The translations under genes and the position numbers were made by a program. The notes beneath the pieces were generated by a model. The model saw nothing but the letters and a program-made list of their open reading frames with translations, did not search any database and was not told the DNA's origin. 64,000 nucleotides of DNA. It comes from Hydrogenophaga borbori. Its GTDB lineage: Bacteria > Pseudomonadota > Gammaproteobacteria > Burkholderiales > Burkholderiaceae_C. Of this stretch, positions 1-7,646 are shown one piece after another. The stretch covers positions 131,501-195,500 of the forward strand of contig NZ_QVLS01000005.1 in the NCBI RefSeq assembly GCF_003417535.1, given 5' to 3'. Within the stretch, counting starts at the first letter, position 1. Each line of letters starts with the position of its first letter.

Positions 1-902
1 TGCAGGCGCTGCGCGCTGCGTTTGCCGATCACGCCCCAGAGCCAGCCGCGCTCCTCGGCCGTGAGCTGGGCGCGCCACTTCAGGCTGTCGAGTTCGCTGG
101 CCGCGGCCGCCGGGTCCTGCGAAGCCAGGCGGATGATGGCCAGCGTGACCAGCTCCTTGGTGCGCGGGCGGATCGCGGTGATCTTGTCGTCGAGGTACTT
201 CGCCGGGTTGGCCGCGACGGCGTCCACCGTGGGCACCGCCTCGGGCTGCACCAGGCCCACGGCCTGGCTGGCCGCGCGGCCGCGGCCGACTTCCATCATG
301 AGCCGCGCGCGCTGCCAGGCCACGGCGGGTCGCAGGTGGCCGCTGGCCAGCAGGGCCTGCGCGGCGGTGGCGCAGCCGTCCTCGGCGTCGCGCTGCGCCA
401 GCCAGAGCTCGCGCACGCGCTCGGCCGCCACCTCGGGCGGCAGCCGGCTGCCGGCGGCGTCCAGCATGACCGTGTAGCACGTGACCTGGCGGTCGTCGTT
501 CATGCGGAACAGCGGGCGCTCGGTCTCGAAGCGCGCCCAGTCGCGCGCCTTGCCCAGCTGCAGCAGCCAGTCGTTGCGCAGCCGGTCCTCCCAGTAGGTG
601 CCGGCCATGGCGTCGAGTGCGGCGCGGATCTCAGGCGCGGGCGCGCTGTCCAGCCGCAGGCGCATTTCCCAGTAGCGCGCCAGCGGCTCCAGCACATGGC
701 CGCGCGCGCCGGGCAGCAGGCGCGTGAGTTCGCCGGACTGGCCGCGGCGGTAGGCTTCGCTCATGGCGAGCAGGGTCTGGTCGGACGCGGCGTTCTGCGC
801 CCACGCCATGGAAGGCAGCAGCAGCGCCGCCATAATGAGCCGCGCCCCCTGAATGGGACGGGCCGCGAAACGCGCCATCCAGCGCTTGCGAAATCCCTGC
901 AT
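1..902 (-). CDS. slt: Soluble lytic murein transglycosylase, N-terminal part (cut by window edge)
   Basis: Periplasmic enzyme that cleaves the glycan strands of peptidoglycan. The visible 300 codons start at an ATG at 902 and run off the left edge. The first ~36 residues form a signal peptide with a hydrophobic stretch ending in a SMAWAQ-type cleavage site. The rest is helical repeat sequence rich in paired Leu/Ala/Arg/Trp, as in the alpha-helical superhelix of Slt70; phrases such as LEPLARYWEMRLRLD and the ELW-AQRDA segment fit that domain. The catalytic GEWL-like domain would lie beyond the edge, so the catalytic Glu cannot be checked. It is divergent from the folate gene with only 27 bp between the start codons, so at least one promoter must lie inside the opposite gene or one start is further in (other in-frame ATGs at 878 and 833). 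Confidence 0.8.
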   Translation of the reverse strand, partial: MQGFRKRWMARFAARPIQGARLIMAALLLPSMAWAQNAASDQTLLAMSEAYRRGQSGELTRLLPGARGHVLEPLARYWEMRLRLDSAPAPEIRAALDAMAGTYWEDRLRNDWLLQLGKARDWARFETERPLFRMNDDRQVTCYTVMLDAAGSRLPPEVAAERVRELWLAQRDAEDGCATAAQALLASGHLRPAVAWQRARLMMEVGRGRAASQAVGLVQPEAVPTVDAVAANPAKYLDDKITAIRPRTKELVTLAIIRLASQDPAAAASELDSLKWRAQLTAEERGWLWGVIGKRSAQRL

Positions 903-929
903 ATCGACCTTCGTGACCACCAGCCGATT

Positions 930-1580
930 ATGGACAGCAACGACGGCCAGAGTTCCCCACCGCCCGTGAACAAGACGGCCGGCGGCACGCCCGGCGAGCA
1001 GAAGGCTCAGTGGCGCAAGGCGCTGGTGGACAAGCGCCGGCGCCTCGGCGACCGCCTGTGGCGAAACGACCAGTTGCAGCGGGTGATGCGCGTGTGGCTG
1101 GTGAACCGGCCCGACAGCGTCATCGGCGCCTACTGGCCCATCAAGGGCGAGTTCGATCCGCTGCCCGCGCTGTTTCGCTGGCAGGAAGCGGGGCTCGAAG
1201 AAGACGCGCAGGGCCAGCAGCGGCACCGCCGCATCGCCCTGCCGGTGGTGAACAAGATCGACAAGACGCTGACCTTCTACACCTGGTACCCCGGCTGCCC
1301 CATGGAGGAGGACGCCTACGGCATCCCCAAGCCCAAGGACACCGAGATCGTCCATCCCACGCTGATCTTCGTGCCCTGCGTCGGGTACGGACCGGGCGGC
1401 TACCGCCTGGGCTACGGCGGCGGCTTCTACGACCGCACGCTGGCCACCTTGCGACCCCGGCCGTTCACGGTGGGGCTGGGCTACGACTTCGCCTTCCTGC
1501 CCATGCTGCGGCCCGAGCCGCATGACGTGCCGCTGGACGCCGTGCTGTGCGACACCGGCGTGGCCTGGCCGGTGAACTGA
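930..1580 (+). CDS. fthC: 5-formyltetrahydrofolate cyclo-ligase
   Basis: ATP-dependent cytoplasmic enzyme that converts 5-formyl-THF to 5,10-methenyl-THF, returning stored folate to one-carbon metabolism. 216 residues, normal for the family with a short low-complexity N-terminal extension. The signature glycine-rich motif is present (LGYGGGFYDRTLA, near residues 150-163), preceded by FVPCVGYGPGGYRLG, and the N-terminal basic stretch KALVDKRRRL matches the ATP-binding arm. The ATG at 930 was chosen because the frame upstream lies over the divergent transglycosylase gene and does not look like protein of this family. Some bacterial loci place this gene next to 6S RNA; no 6S-like structure was recognised here. 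Confidence 0.93.
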   Translation: MDSNDGQSSPPPVNKTAGGTPGEQKAQWRKALVDKRRRLGDRLWRNDQLQRVMRVWLVNRPDSVIGAYWPIKGEFDPLPALFRWQEAGLEEDAQGQQRHRRIALPVVNKIDKTLTFYTWYPGCPMEEDAYGIPKPKDTEIVHPTLIFVPCVGYGPGGYRLGYGGGFYDRTLATLRPRPFTVGLGYDFAFLPMLRPEPHDVPLDAVLCDTGVAWPVN

Positions 1581-1586
1581 GTGGTC

Positions 1587-2498
1587 TCAGGGGTGCTCGG
1601 CCGTGGCGTGCGCCTCGGTGATGCGGCGCTCGTGGCGGACCAGGTAGATCCCGCTGCCCACCACGATGGCGGCACCCAGCCAGGTGTGCGCGCCCGGCAG
1701 CGTCTGCCAGATCAGCCAGTCCAGCCCCAGCCCCCAGGCGAGCGCGCTGTATTCGAAGGGCGCCACGATGGAGGCCTGGCCGTGGCGGAAGGCCTCGGTG
1801 ATGGCGAGCTGGCCGCAAAACCCCGTGATGGCGAGCGCCAGCAGCAGCGGCAGGTCGGCGCGCGCGATCGGCAGCCAGTTCGGCAGCGCGAGCAGCCCCG
1901 CGCCCACGGCCATGGACAGCATCATGGTGAGGATCAGCGATTCGCTGCTGTCGCTGCGGCTGGCCAGGCGGCCCGCCACGGCGGCCACGGCGTAGCACAG
2001 CGCCGCGCCCAGGATGGCCAGCCCGCCCGCGGTGGCCAGGCCGGCCTGCAGGTCGCTGCCGCTGGGCCGCAGGGCGATGAGCACGCCACCGAAGCCCACC
2101 GCGATGGCCCACCAGTGCGCGGGCGGCACGCGCTCCTTGAGGACCGGCACCGACAGCGCGGTGATCAGCAGCGGGGCGATGAAGAACAGGGTGTAGGCGG
2201 CCGACAGCGGCAGCGTGCGCACGCCCAGCGTGAACAGCGTGAGCATGACGATGCCCAGCACGCCGCGCAGCGCGTGCAGCGGCCAGCGCGCGCGCAGCAC
2301 CGTGTGCCAGGTGCCGCGCCAGGCGATGTAGGCCAGCACCAGCGGCAGCGCGGTCAGGCCGCGCAGCGCGGCGATCTGCAGCGCCGGGTAGCGCGCCGAC
2401 AGGGTCTTGAGCACCGCGTCCATGAGCGCGAAGAAGCCCACGGCGATGAGCATGGCGACGATGCTGCGGAGGTTGCCGCTGTGACGAGACGCGTTCAT
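1587..2498 (-). CDS. EamA/DMT-superfamily transporter
   Basis: Inner-membrane permease of 303 residues with about ten hydrophobic helices in two repeats, typical of the drug/metabolite transporter superfamily (RhaT/RarD/YdcZ relatives). Visible family features are the first helix with FFALMDAVLKTL, the ARYPALQIAALRG turn that follows, and the second-half repeat with a SALAWGLGLDW segment. The substrate cannot be told from sequence; many relatives export amino acids or metabolites. It begins 2 bp after the stop codon of the LysR gene, so the two are one transcript and the regulator probably controls the exporter. The ATG at 2498 sits at the natural N-terminus; the longer open frame upstream is only overlap with the LysR gene. 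Confidence 0.88.
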   Translation of the reverse strand: MNASRHSGNLRSIVAMLIAVGFFALMDAVLKTLSARYPALQIAALRGLTALPLVLAYIAWRGTWHTVLRARWPLHALRGVLGIVMLTLFTLGVRTLPLSAAYTLFFIAPLLITALSVPVLKERVPPAHWWAIAVGFGGVLIALRPSGSDLQAGLATAGGLAILGAALCYAVAAVAGRLASRSDSSESLILTMMLSMAVGAGLLALPNWLPIARADLPLLLALAITGFCGQLAITEAFRHGQASIVAPFEYSALAWGLGLDWLIWQTLPGAHTWLGAAIVVGSGIYLVRHERRITEAHATAEHP

Positions 2499-2500
2499 GG

Positions 2501-3526
2501 TCAATCGATGTTGTCGACGGTGTCGGGGTCCGGTACGTCGCCAATGGCGCTGCGCGTGGCGGCGGCCTGGCCGAGCAGCCAGTCGGCGAAGGCCTTCACC
2601 TCGGGCCGCTGCTCGCTGCGCGGCGCCAGCACCAGCCAGTACACCAGCGGTGAGTCGATGCGCGTGTGCGGCAGCGGCTCCACCAGCGCGCCGCTGGCCA
2701 GGCTCTCGGCCACCAGCGGCAGGCGCGCCAGCGCCACCCCCTGGCCGATGATGGCCGCCTGCACGATCTGCTGCGCGTAGTTGAAGTACAGCCAGCGCTG
2801 CGGGTTCAGGCGCGGCTTGCTGCTGGCCCCCTTGCGCCCGCGCGGCGCGGGCTCGGGGCCGGCGAAGTGGTCCAGCCAGCGCTGCCAGGTGAGCCATTCC
2901 AGGTGGCGCGTGCGGTGCGCGTCGCCGGCCTCGATGAGTGAACAGCCGGCCAGGTCCTCGATGCGCTGGATGGGGTGGCTTTGCAGCAGCCAGGGGCTGG
3001 CCACGGGCGTGAGTTTTTCGCCGAACAGGCGCACCGCGCCCGGTGGCACCGCCTGCGGCACGGCGTAGCGCAGCGCCATGTCGACGTCCGCGGTGGCCAG
3101 GTCCACCGCGGAATCGGTGGCGTCGATGCGGATATCGATGTCGGGGTGGTCGCGCTGGAAGGCTTCCAGGCGCGGGATCAGCCACATCGAGGCGAACGAG
3201 GCCCAGGTGGTGATGGCCACGCTCTTGCGCCCGGCGTTCTGGCGGATGTGGCGCACGGTGTGGTCCACGCGCTCGAGCGCGCTGGAGGCGGCGCGCAGCA
3301 GCATGCCGCCCGCGCTGGTGAGCTCCACCGCGCGCGTGTGGCGCAGGAACAGCGAGGTGCCCACCTCGTCCTCCAGCGACTGGATCTGCCGGCTCACCGC
3401 GCTTTGCGTGAGCGACAGCTCTTCCGCCGCGGCGCGGAAGTTCAGGTGCCGCGCGACCGCCTCGAAGGCGCGCAGGTGCCCCATGCCAATGGGGCGGGTG
3501 CGGGGGTGGCGGGGCGTCAGGCTCAT
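2501..3526 (-). CDS. LysR-family transcriptional regulator, GcvA-like
   Basis: 341-residue DNA-binding regulator: N-terminal winged HTH (HLRAFEAVARHLNFRAAAEEL followed by LTQSAVSRQIQSLEDEVG) and a periplasmic-binding-protein-like effector domain with the GcvA-type phrases LIPRLEAFQRDHPDI and DMALRYA. The effector domain carries an extra basic insert (RGRKGASSKPRLN) where GcvA relatives have a short loop. An in-frame ATG at 3553 also exists, but it would put the perfect T-N11-A palindrome at 3532-3554 inside the gene, so 3526 is preferred. It is co-transcribed with the downstream EamA transporter. The ligand is unknown. Confidence 0.9.
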   Translation of the reverse strand: MSLTPRHPRTRPIGMGHLRAFEAVARHLNFRAAAEELSLTQSAVSRQIQSLEDEVGTSLFLRHTRAVELTSAGGMLLRAASSALERVDHTVRHIRQNAGRKSVAITTWASFASMWLIPRLEAFQRDHPDIDIRIDATDSAVDLATADVDMALRYAVPQAVPPGAVRLFGEKLTPVASPWLLQSHPIQRIEDLAGCSLIEAGDAHRTRHLEWLTWQRWLDHFAGPEPAPRGRKGASSKPRLNPQRWLYFNYAQQIVQAAIIGQGVALARLPLVAESLASGALVEPLPHTRIDSPLVYWLVLAPRSEQRPEVKAFADWLLGQAAATRSAIGDVPDPDTVDNID

Positions 3527-3531
3527 GAGCG

Positions 3532-3554
3532 ATTGATGCGGTGGACGAATCAAT
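3532..3554. promoter_or_regulatory. LysR-type operator (T-N11-A palindrome)
   Basis: Perfect inverted repeat ATTGAT-N11-ATCAAT lying 5 bp upstream of the LysR start codon and about 88 bp upstream of the plus-strand DUF2917 gene. T-N11-A with flanking dyad symmetry is the classical LysR-family box, so autoregulation of the lysR-eamA operon is likely, possibly also affecting the divergent gene. Confidence 0.65.
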
Positions 3555-3641
3555 AGCTTAGCCGGCTTTCATTGGACGTGTTGCGCTCCAAGCCCGAGGA
3601 TCACATCCGCGCCAATACCCCCTGGCGCATGGAGAAACCCC

Positions 3642-4103
3642 ATGGAAACCCGTTCCGAATCGGCATCAACCTCGCAGCGCCCCGGCTTCGCTGTGGGCGC
3701 CCACCGGGCCATCAGCCTGCGTCCCGCCGAAGACAGCCGCCTGCTCATCACCGCCGGGCGCGCCTGGGTCACGCTGAACCTGCCGCACCAGGCCGACGGC
3801 CTCGGCGACCACCGCGTCTGCGCCGGCGAATCGCTGCTCGTGCCGGCCGGCGCCCATCTGGTGATGGAGCCCTGGAGCCGCGGCGACGCCCTGCGCTTCG
3901 ACTGGAGCGTGCTGCCGCAGGCCGAGGCCCGTCCGCAGCGCTTCTCGCGTGACGTGGTCAAGCCCTCGCGCGAACTCGCGCTCGCGCTGGGCCAGGCCGC
4001 GCTGGCCTTTGGCCGGCTGCTGCGCGGCGTGCTGGGCTACACCGAGTTCCTCGTCGCCGGCCGCGGCCGCGTGCTCTCGCGCTTCGAGTCAAACCCGCCT
4101 TGA
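3642..4103 (+). CDS. DUF2917 family protein
   Basis: 153-residue cytoplasmic protein of unknown function. It matches the DUF2917 pattern: residues ~33-90 contain LLITAGRAWVTLN, a GDH segment, then AGESLLVPAGAHLVMEPW and LRFDWS, a small cupin-like beta sheet. The C-terminal half is a variable helical tail (ELALALGQAALAFGRLLRGVLGY). Start chosen at the ATG with a GGAG ribosome-binding site a few bases upstream. Its 3' end overlaps the convergent TfoX-domain gene by 15 bp. DUF2917 proteins are common in Burkholderiales next to LysR regulators; the function is not known. Confidence 0.8.
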   Translation: METRSESASTSQRPGFAVGAHRAISLRPAEDSRLLITAGRAWVTLNLPHQADGLGDHRVCAGESLLVPAGAHLVMEPWSRGDALRFDWSVLPQAEARPQRFSRDVVKPSRELALALGQAALAFGRLLRGVLGYTEFLVAGRGRVLSRFESNPP

Positions 4104-4460
4104 TCGCGCAGCGGCCTTCTTGCGCGGCGCGCGCGCAGCCACCGCGGCTTGCAGCGCCAGTCGCGCCCAGGGCTGCATGAGGGCGGGCGATTCCATCGCC
4201 TCCTCGGGCGCCGTGAAGTAGTTCAGCCGCATGGGCTTGCCTTTGGCCTCGTAGACGAAGGGCTGGCAGCCCGCCGCCAGCCAGCGCGGCTCGGTCTCGG
4301 CATTGCCCTTCAGGTACAGCGTGTTCCAGGCCACCAGGCCCACGTTCATGCCGTCCACCGACAGGCCCCAGCCCCCGAACATGCGCCGGGCCACCACGGG
4401 GCCCAGTGGCGACAGCAGTTCACAGACGTGTTCGACGAAGGGGTCGGGGGCGGCGGGCAT
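4089..4460 (-). CDS. TfoX N-terminal domain protein
   Basis: 123 residues covering a stand-alone TfoX N-terminal domain. The diagnostic pattern is present: ARRMFGGWGLSVDGMNVGLV, then LYLKGN, PFVYEAKGK and MRLNYFTAPEEAMESP. The C-terminus is a short Ala/Arg/Lys-rich tail. Full-length TfoX (Sxy) is a competence co-activator, but single-domain versions like this one are widespread and functionally unassigned. The ATG at 4460 is preferred over upstream in-frame ATGs because those fall in the divergent TetR gene (start 4495). Its stop codon lies inside the end of the DUF2917 gene. Confidence 0.85.
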   Translation of the reverse strand: MPAAPDPFVEHVCELLSPLGPVVARRMFGGWGLSVDGMNVGLVAWNTLYLKGNAETEPRWLAAGCQPFVYEAKGKPMRLNYFTAPEEAMESPALMQPWARLALQAAVAARAPRKKAAARSRRV

Positions 4461-4494
4461 GGGCGAATGAAAAGGCGGGAGGCAGAATCCTGAC

Positions 4495-5106
4495 ATGGCT
4501 CGCCCCAAGTCCGCTACCCATGACCTCAAACGCGACGAAATCCTCGACGTCGCCGCCCAGTGCTTCGCGCGCCAGAGCTTCCCGGCCGCCAGCATGAACG
4601 ACATCGCCAAGGCCTGTGGCACCAGCAAGGCGCGGCTGTACCACTATTACGAGAGCAAGGAAGCGATCCTGTTCGACCTGCTGGACCGCTACACCCAGCG
4701 CCTGCTGGCCCTCATCGGCGAGGCCGAGGGCCGCGCCCAGCGCAAGAACCTGTCCGAGCGCGACGCGCTGAGCGAGCTGGTGCGCGCCTTCCTGGCCGAG
4801 TACGAAACCAGCGCCACGCGCCACGCGGCCCTGGTGTCCGACACCAAGTTCCTCGGGCCGGCGCAGCGCGAACTGGTGGTGAACCGCCAGCGCGACGTGG
4901 TGGCGGCCTTCACGCGCTTCATCCGCCGCGCCTACCCCGAGCGCGTGACCCCCACCAACCAGACCGCCCTCACCATGATGCTGTTCGGCATGATCAACTG
5001 GACCTTCATCTGGCTGCGCCCGGGCGGTCCCATGAGTTACGCGGGCTTCGCCGAGGAGGTGGTGGCGGTGCTGGAAAACGGGCTGGCCGGGCGCCGGCCC
5101 GACTGA
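4495..5106 (+). CDS. TetR-family transcriptional regulator
   Basis: 203-residue repressor with an N-terminal TetR helix-turn-helix (residues ~15-60: DEILDVAAQCFARQSF, then MNDIAKACGTSKARLYHYY) and a C-terminal ligand/dimer domain resembling the TetR_C group found with fatty-acid and aromatic CoA regulators (TALTMMLFGMINWTFIWLRPGG). It is upstream of and in the same direction as the metallo-beta-lactamase-fold gene, 84 bp apart; that gap contains a dyad that is a plausible operator. The divergent neighbour is the TfoX-domain gene, 34 bp away. The effector is unknown. Confidence 0.88.
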   Translation: MARPKSATHDLKRDEILDVAAQCFARQSFPAASMNDIAKACGTSKARLYHYYESKEAILFDLLDRYTQRLLALIGEAEGRAQRKNLSERDALSELVRAFLAEYETSATRHAALVSDTKFLGPAQRELVVNRQRDVVAAFTRFIRRAYPERVTPTNQTALTMMLFGMINWTFIWLRPGGPMSYAGFAEEVVAVLENGLAGRRPD

Positions 5107-5123
5107 ATCCGAGGGGATTTTGG

Positions 5124-5153
5124 CGTTTACTTATATGAAATGAATTTCGTTTA
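5124..5153. promoter_or_regulatory. Candidate TetR operator and promoter of the MBL gene
   Basis: An A/T-rich island between the TetR and MBL genes. It holds a perfect inverted repeat GAAAT-N2-ATTTC (5137-5148) flanked by two direct copies of CGTTTA (5124-5129 and 5148-5153). Assignment to the adjacent TetR protein is by position only. Confidence 0.4.
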
Positions 5154-5190
5154 GTTAAAATTGAAGCTTCCCCCACCGGAGACAGACCCC

Positions 5191-6171
5191 ATGAGCAAAG
5201 CCTTCGCTTCCCAAGCCGACCTGCAGGACAAGAAGATCACCTTCGAGCAGCTCAGCCCGCACTGCTGGGCCTACACCGCCGAAGGCGACCCGAACTCGGG
5301 CGTGATCATTGGCGAGAAGTTCATCATGGTCAGCGACGCCACGGCCACGCCCGCCATGGCGCAGGACCTGATTCAGCGCATCCGCCAGGTCAGCGACAAG
5401 CCCATCAAGTACGTGCTGCTGACCCACTACCACGCGGTGCGCGTGCTGGGCGCCAGTGCCTACCTGGCCGAAGGCGCCACCGAAATCATCGCCAGCCGCG
5501 GCACCTACGAGCTCATCGTCGAGCGCGGCGCCGAGGACATGCAAAGCGAGATGGAGCGCTTCCCGCGCCTGTTCCGCGGCGCCGACAGCGTGCCCGGCCT
5601 GACCTGGCCCACCATGGTCATCGGTGATGGCCAACCCGGCCGCCAGGGCTCGCTCACGGTGGACCTGGGCGGTGTGAAGGTCGAGATCTGGCACCCGGGC
5701 CAGGGCCACACGCGCGGCGACACCATCGCCTGGGTGGAAGAAGAAAAAGTGCTGTTCAGCGGCGACCTGGTCGAGTACGAGGCTGGCGTGTACACCGGCG
5801 ACGCCCAGCTCGAGGAATGGCCCGCCACGCTGGAGGCCCTGCGCGCGCTCAAGGCCGAGGCCATCGTGCCGGGCCGTGGCGAAGCCATGAAGGGCAATGC
5901 CGACGTGAACAAGGCGCTGGACTACACCAAGCGCTGGGTCACCACCCTGTTCCAGGCCGGCAAGGAAGCCGCGGCCGCGGGCATGGACCTCAAGGCCGCC
6001 ATGGCCCACACCCGCAAGAGCATGGACCCGGTGTTCGGCCACGTCTTCATCTACGAACACTGCCTGCCCTTCGACGTCAGCCGCGCCTTCGACGAAGCCA
6101 AGGGCATCAAGAACCCCCGCATCTGGACGGCCGAGCGCGACAAGGAGATGTGGTCGGCCTTGCAGGCCTGA
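5191..6171 (+). CDS. Metallo-beta-lactamase-fold protein with a degenerate metal site
   Basis: 326 residues with the overall MBL-fold order: N-terminal beta sheet, THYHAVR at residues 78-84, GQGHTRGDT around 171-178, FSGDLVE around 189-194 and VPGRGEA around 227-232. The canonical HxHxDH motif reads H79-x-H81-x-V83-R84, and the usual C-terminal PGHG histidine is Arg229, so three metal ligands appear replaced while H173 and D192 remain. The protein may bind a single metal or have lost hydrolase chemistry. Start chosen at ATG 5191 after a GGAGAC ribosome-binding site; an in-frame TTG at 5161 is less likely. The last codons and stop are the first unit of a 47-bp tandem repeat. Confidence 0.8.
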   Translation: MSKAFASQADLQDKKITFEQLSPHCWAYTAEGDPNSGVIIGEKFIMVSDATATPAMAQDLIQRIRQVSDKPIKYVLLTHYHAVRVLGASAYLAEGATEIIASRGTYELIVERGAEDMQSEMERFPRLFRGADSVPGLTWPTMVIGDGQPGRQGSLTVDLGGVKVEIWHPGQGHTRGDTIAWVEEEKVLFSGDLVEYEAGVYTGDAQLEEWPATLEALRALKAEAIVPGRGEAMKGNADVNKALDYTKRWVTTLFQAGKEAAAAGMDLKAAMAHTRKSMDPVFGHVFIYEHCLPFDVSRAFDEAKGIKNPRIWTAERDKEMWSALQA

Positions 6172-6290
6172 GCGCGCAGCGGGCGGGCCTACAAGTCCCC
6201 ACGGCCTTGCAGGCCTGAACGCGCAGCGGGCGGGCCTACAAGTCCCCACGGCCTTGCAGGCCTGAGCGCGCAGCGGGCGGGCCTGCAAGC
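6156..6290. repeat. 47-bp tandem repeat, about 2.8 copies
   Basis: Units begin GGCCTTGCAGGCCTGA at 6156, 6203 and 6250 (exact 47-bp period). Copies 1 and 2 differ at one visible base (gagc/gaac); copy 3 ends early near 6290 with one change (tac to tgc). The first unit contains the final codons and TGA stop of the MBL gene, so the array is an amplification of the gene's 3' end. No spacers and no length consistent with CRISPR. Confidence 0.9.
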
Positions 6291-6328
6291 CAACAGAGCC
6301 GCCCGTCCTCGGGTCGCACCCTTCGAGA

Positions 6329-6350
6329 AGCCGCCTTCGGGCGGCTTTTT
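6329..6350 (+). terminator. Rho-independent terminator after the MBL gene
   Basis: Perfect 7-bp stem AGCCGCC/GGCGGCT with a TTCG tetraloop followed by a T run (6346-6350). It ends transcription from the MBL gene and its repeat array, 28 bp before the permease start codon. Confidence 0.85.
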
Positions 6351-6377
6351 GCTGTCCGCCGCTACGATGCGCGCTCC

Positions 6378-7628
6378 ATGCCCTCCAACGACCCCCTGCT
6401 GAACGCCGCCACCGACTGGGCCGTCATCGCCATCTTTGGCGTGGTCTACCTCGGCATGTTCCTCGGCGGCCTGCCGCGCCTGCGGCTCGACCGTTCGGGC
6501 GTGGCCTTGCTCGGCGCCATCGCCGTGATCGCGGTCTCGGGCATGGGCGTGGTCGAGGCGGCCCAGGCCATCGACCTGCCCACCATCCTGCTGCTGTTCG
6601 CCTTCATGGTCATCTCGGCGCAAATGCGCCTGGGCGGCTTCTACGCCACCCTCACGCAGCGCGTGGGCGCGCTGCCGCTGTCGGACAACGCCCTGCTGGC
6701 CGCCCTGATCGCCGTGGCGGCCGCGCTGTCGGCCGTGTTTTCCAACGACGTGGTCTGCCTGGCCATGACGCCCATCGTGGCGCGCCTGTGCCTGCGGCGC
6801 GGCGCCAACCCGCTGCCCTTTCTCATCGGCCTGGCCTGCGCGGCCAACATCGGATCGGCCGCCACGCTCATCGGCAACCCGCAGAACATGCTGATCGGCT
6901 CGGTGCTGCGGCTCGACTTCGCGGGTTACGCGCGCGCGGCCGGGGTGCCGGTGCTCATCAGCCTGGTGCTGCTGTGGGGCTGGCTGGTGTGCGTGCCGCA
7001 CGTGCGCGTCGAGCCCTTGCCGGCCACCGACCGGCGCTCCAGCGACCCGCCGCTGGACATGTGGCAAACCACCAAGGGCCTGGTGGTGGCGGGGGCGCTG
7101 ATGGGCCTGTTCCTCTTTCGCGACGGCCCGCACGAAGTGATGGCCCTGGTGGGCGCGGCCCTGCTGCTGCTCAGCCGCCGGCTGGCCTCGGCCGAGTTCC
7201 TGAGGCTGGTGGACTGGCCGCTGCTGATCCTGTTCATGGGCCTGTTCGTGGTGAACCACGCCTTCGAACGCACGGGCCTGTCGGCCCAGGCCGTGGCCTG
7301 GCTGGCGGGGCAGGGCGTGCGCCTCACCGATCCCGGCCCGCTGATGGTGGTGGGCGTGGTTCTGTCCAACCTGGTGTCCAACGTGCCGGCGGTGATGCTG
7401 CTGCTGCCGCACCTGTCGGGCGAGCCTGGCGCGGGGGTGCTGCTGGCGCTGGCGACCACCTTCGCGGGCAACCTGCTGCTGGTGGGCTCCATCGCCAACC
7501 TCATCGTGGTCGACCTGGCTCGCGCCCAGGGCATCGTCATCGACTGGCGGCGCCACGCCGTGGTGGGCACGCCGGTGACGCTGCTGTCGCTGGGGGTGAT
7601 CTGGATCTGGCTGCGCTGGGGGGCCTGA
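6378..7628 (+). CDS. SLC13/ArsB-NhaD-type permease
   Basis: 416-residue integral membrane transporter of the ion-transporter superfamily (ArsB/NhaD/SLC13 anion transporters). About eleven hydrophobic helices are visible. The family's paired hairpin motifs are present: SNDVVCLAMTPIV (helix 4 region) with ANIGSAATLIGNPQNMLIG, and the second-half equivalents VLSNLVSNVPAVMLLLPH and FAGNLLLVGSIANLIV. The GNPQN motif is typical of this superfamily. Substrate (dicarboxylate, sulfate or arsenite) cannot be assigned from sequence. It follows a strong terminator, so it should have its own promoter in the short gap. Confidence 0.85.
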   Translation: MPSNDPLLNAATDWAVIAIFGVVYLGMFLGGLPRLRLDRSGVALLGAIAVIAVSGMGVVEAAQAIDLPTILLLFAFMVISAQMRLGGFYATLTQRVGALPLSDNALLAALIAVAAALSAVFSNDVVCLAMTPIVARLCLRRGANPLPFLIGLACAANIGSAATLIGNPQNMLIGSVLRLDFAGYARAAGVPVLISLVLLWGWLVCVPHVRVEPLPATDRRSSDPPLDMWQTTKGLVVAGALMGLFLFRDGPHEVMALVGAALLLLSRRLASAEFLRLVDWPLLILFMGLFVVNHAFERTGLSAQAVAWLAGQGVRLTDPGPLMVVGVVLSNLVSNVPAVMLLLPHLSGEPGAGVLLALATTFAGNLLLVGSIANLIVVDLARAQGIVIDWRRHAVVGTPVTLLSLGVIWIWLRWGA

Positions 7629-7646
7629 GCCCGGCGGCCACGCGGC

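Noticed and set aside
1581..2780. Long plus-strand open frame opposite the EamA and LysR genes, and similar long frames opposite glmS (11439-13289), the CoA ligase region (40510-43164), the thiolase (48908-50143), the autotransporter (38316-39278) and the acyl-CoA synthetase (59200-61128)
   Set aside because: These are antisense shadows of high-GC genes: rich in Gly, Ala, Arg, His and Gln without domain motifs, while the opposite strand has clear family signatures.
5161..5190. TTG start for the MBL-fold gene
   Set aside because: The ATG at 5191 has a proper GGAGAC site and the extra ten residues look non-conserved.
6156..6290. CRISPR or REP element at the 47-bp repeats
   Set aside because: Pure tandem copies of a gene 3' end, no spacers and no dyad typical of REP sequences.
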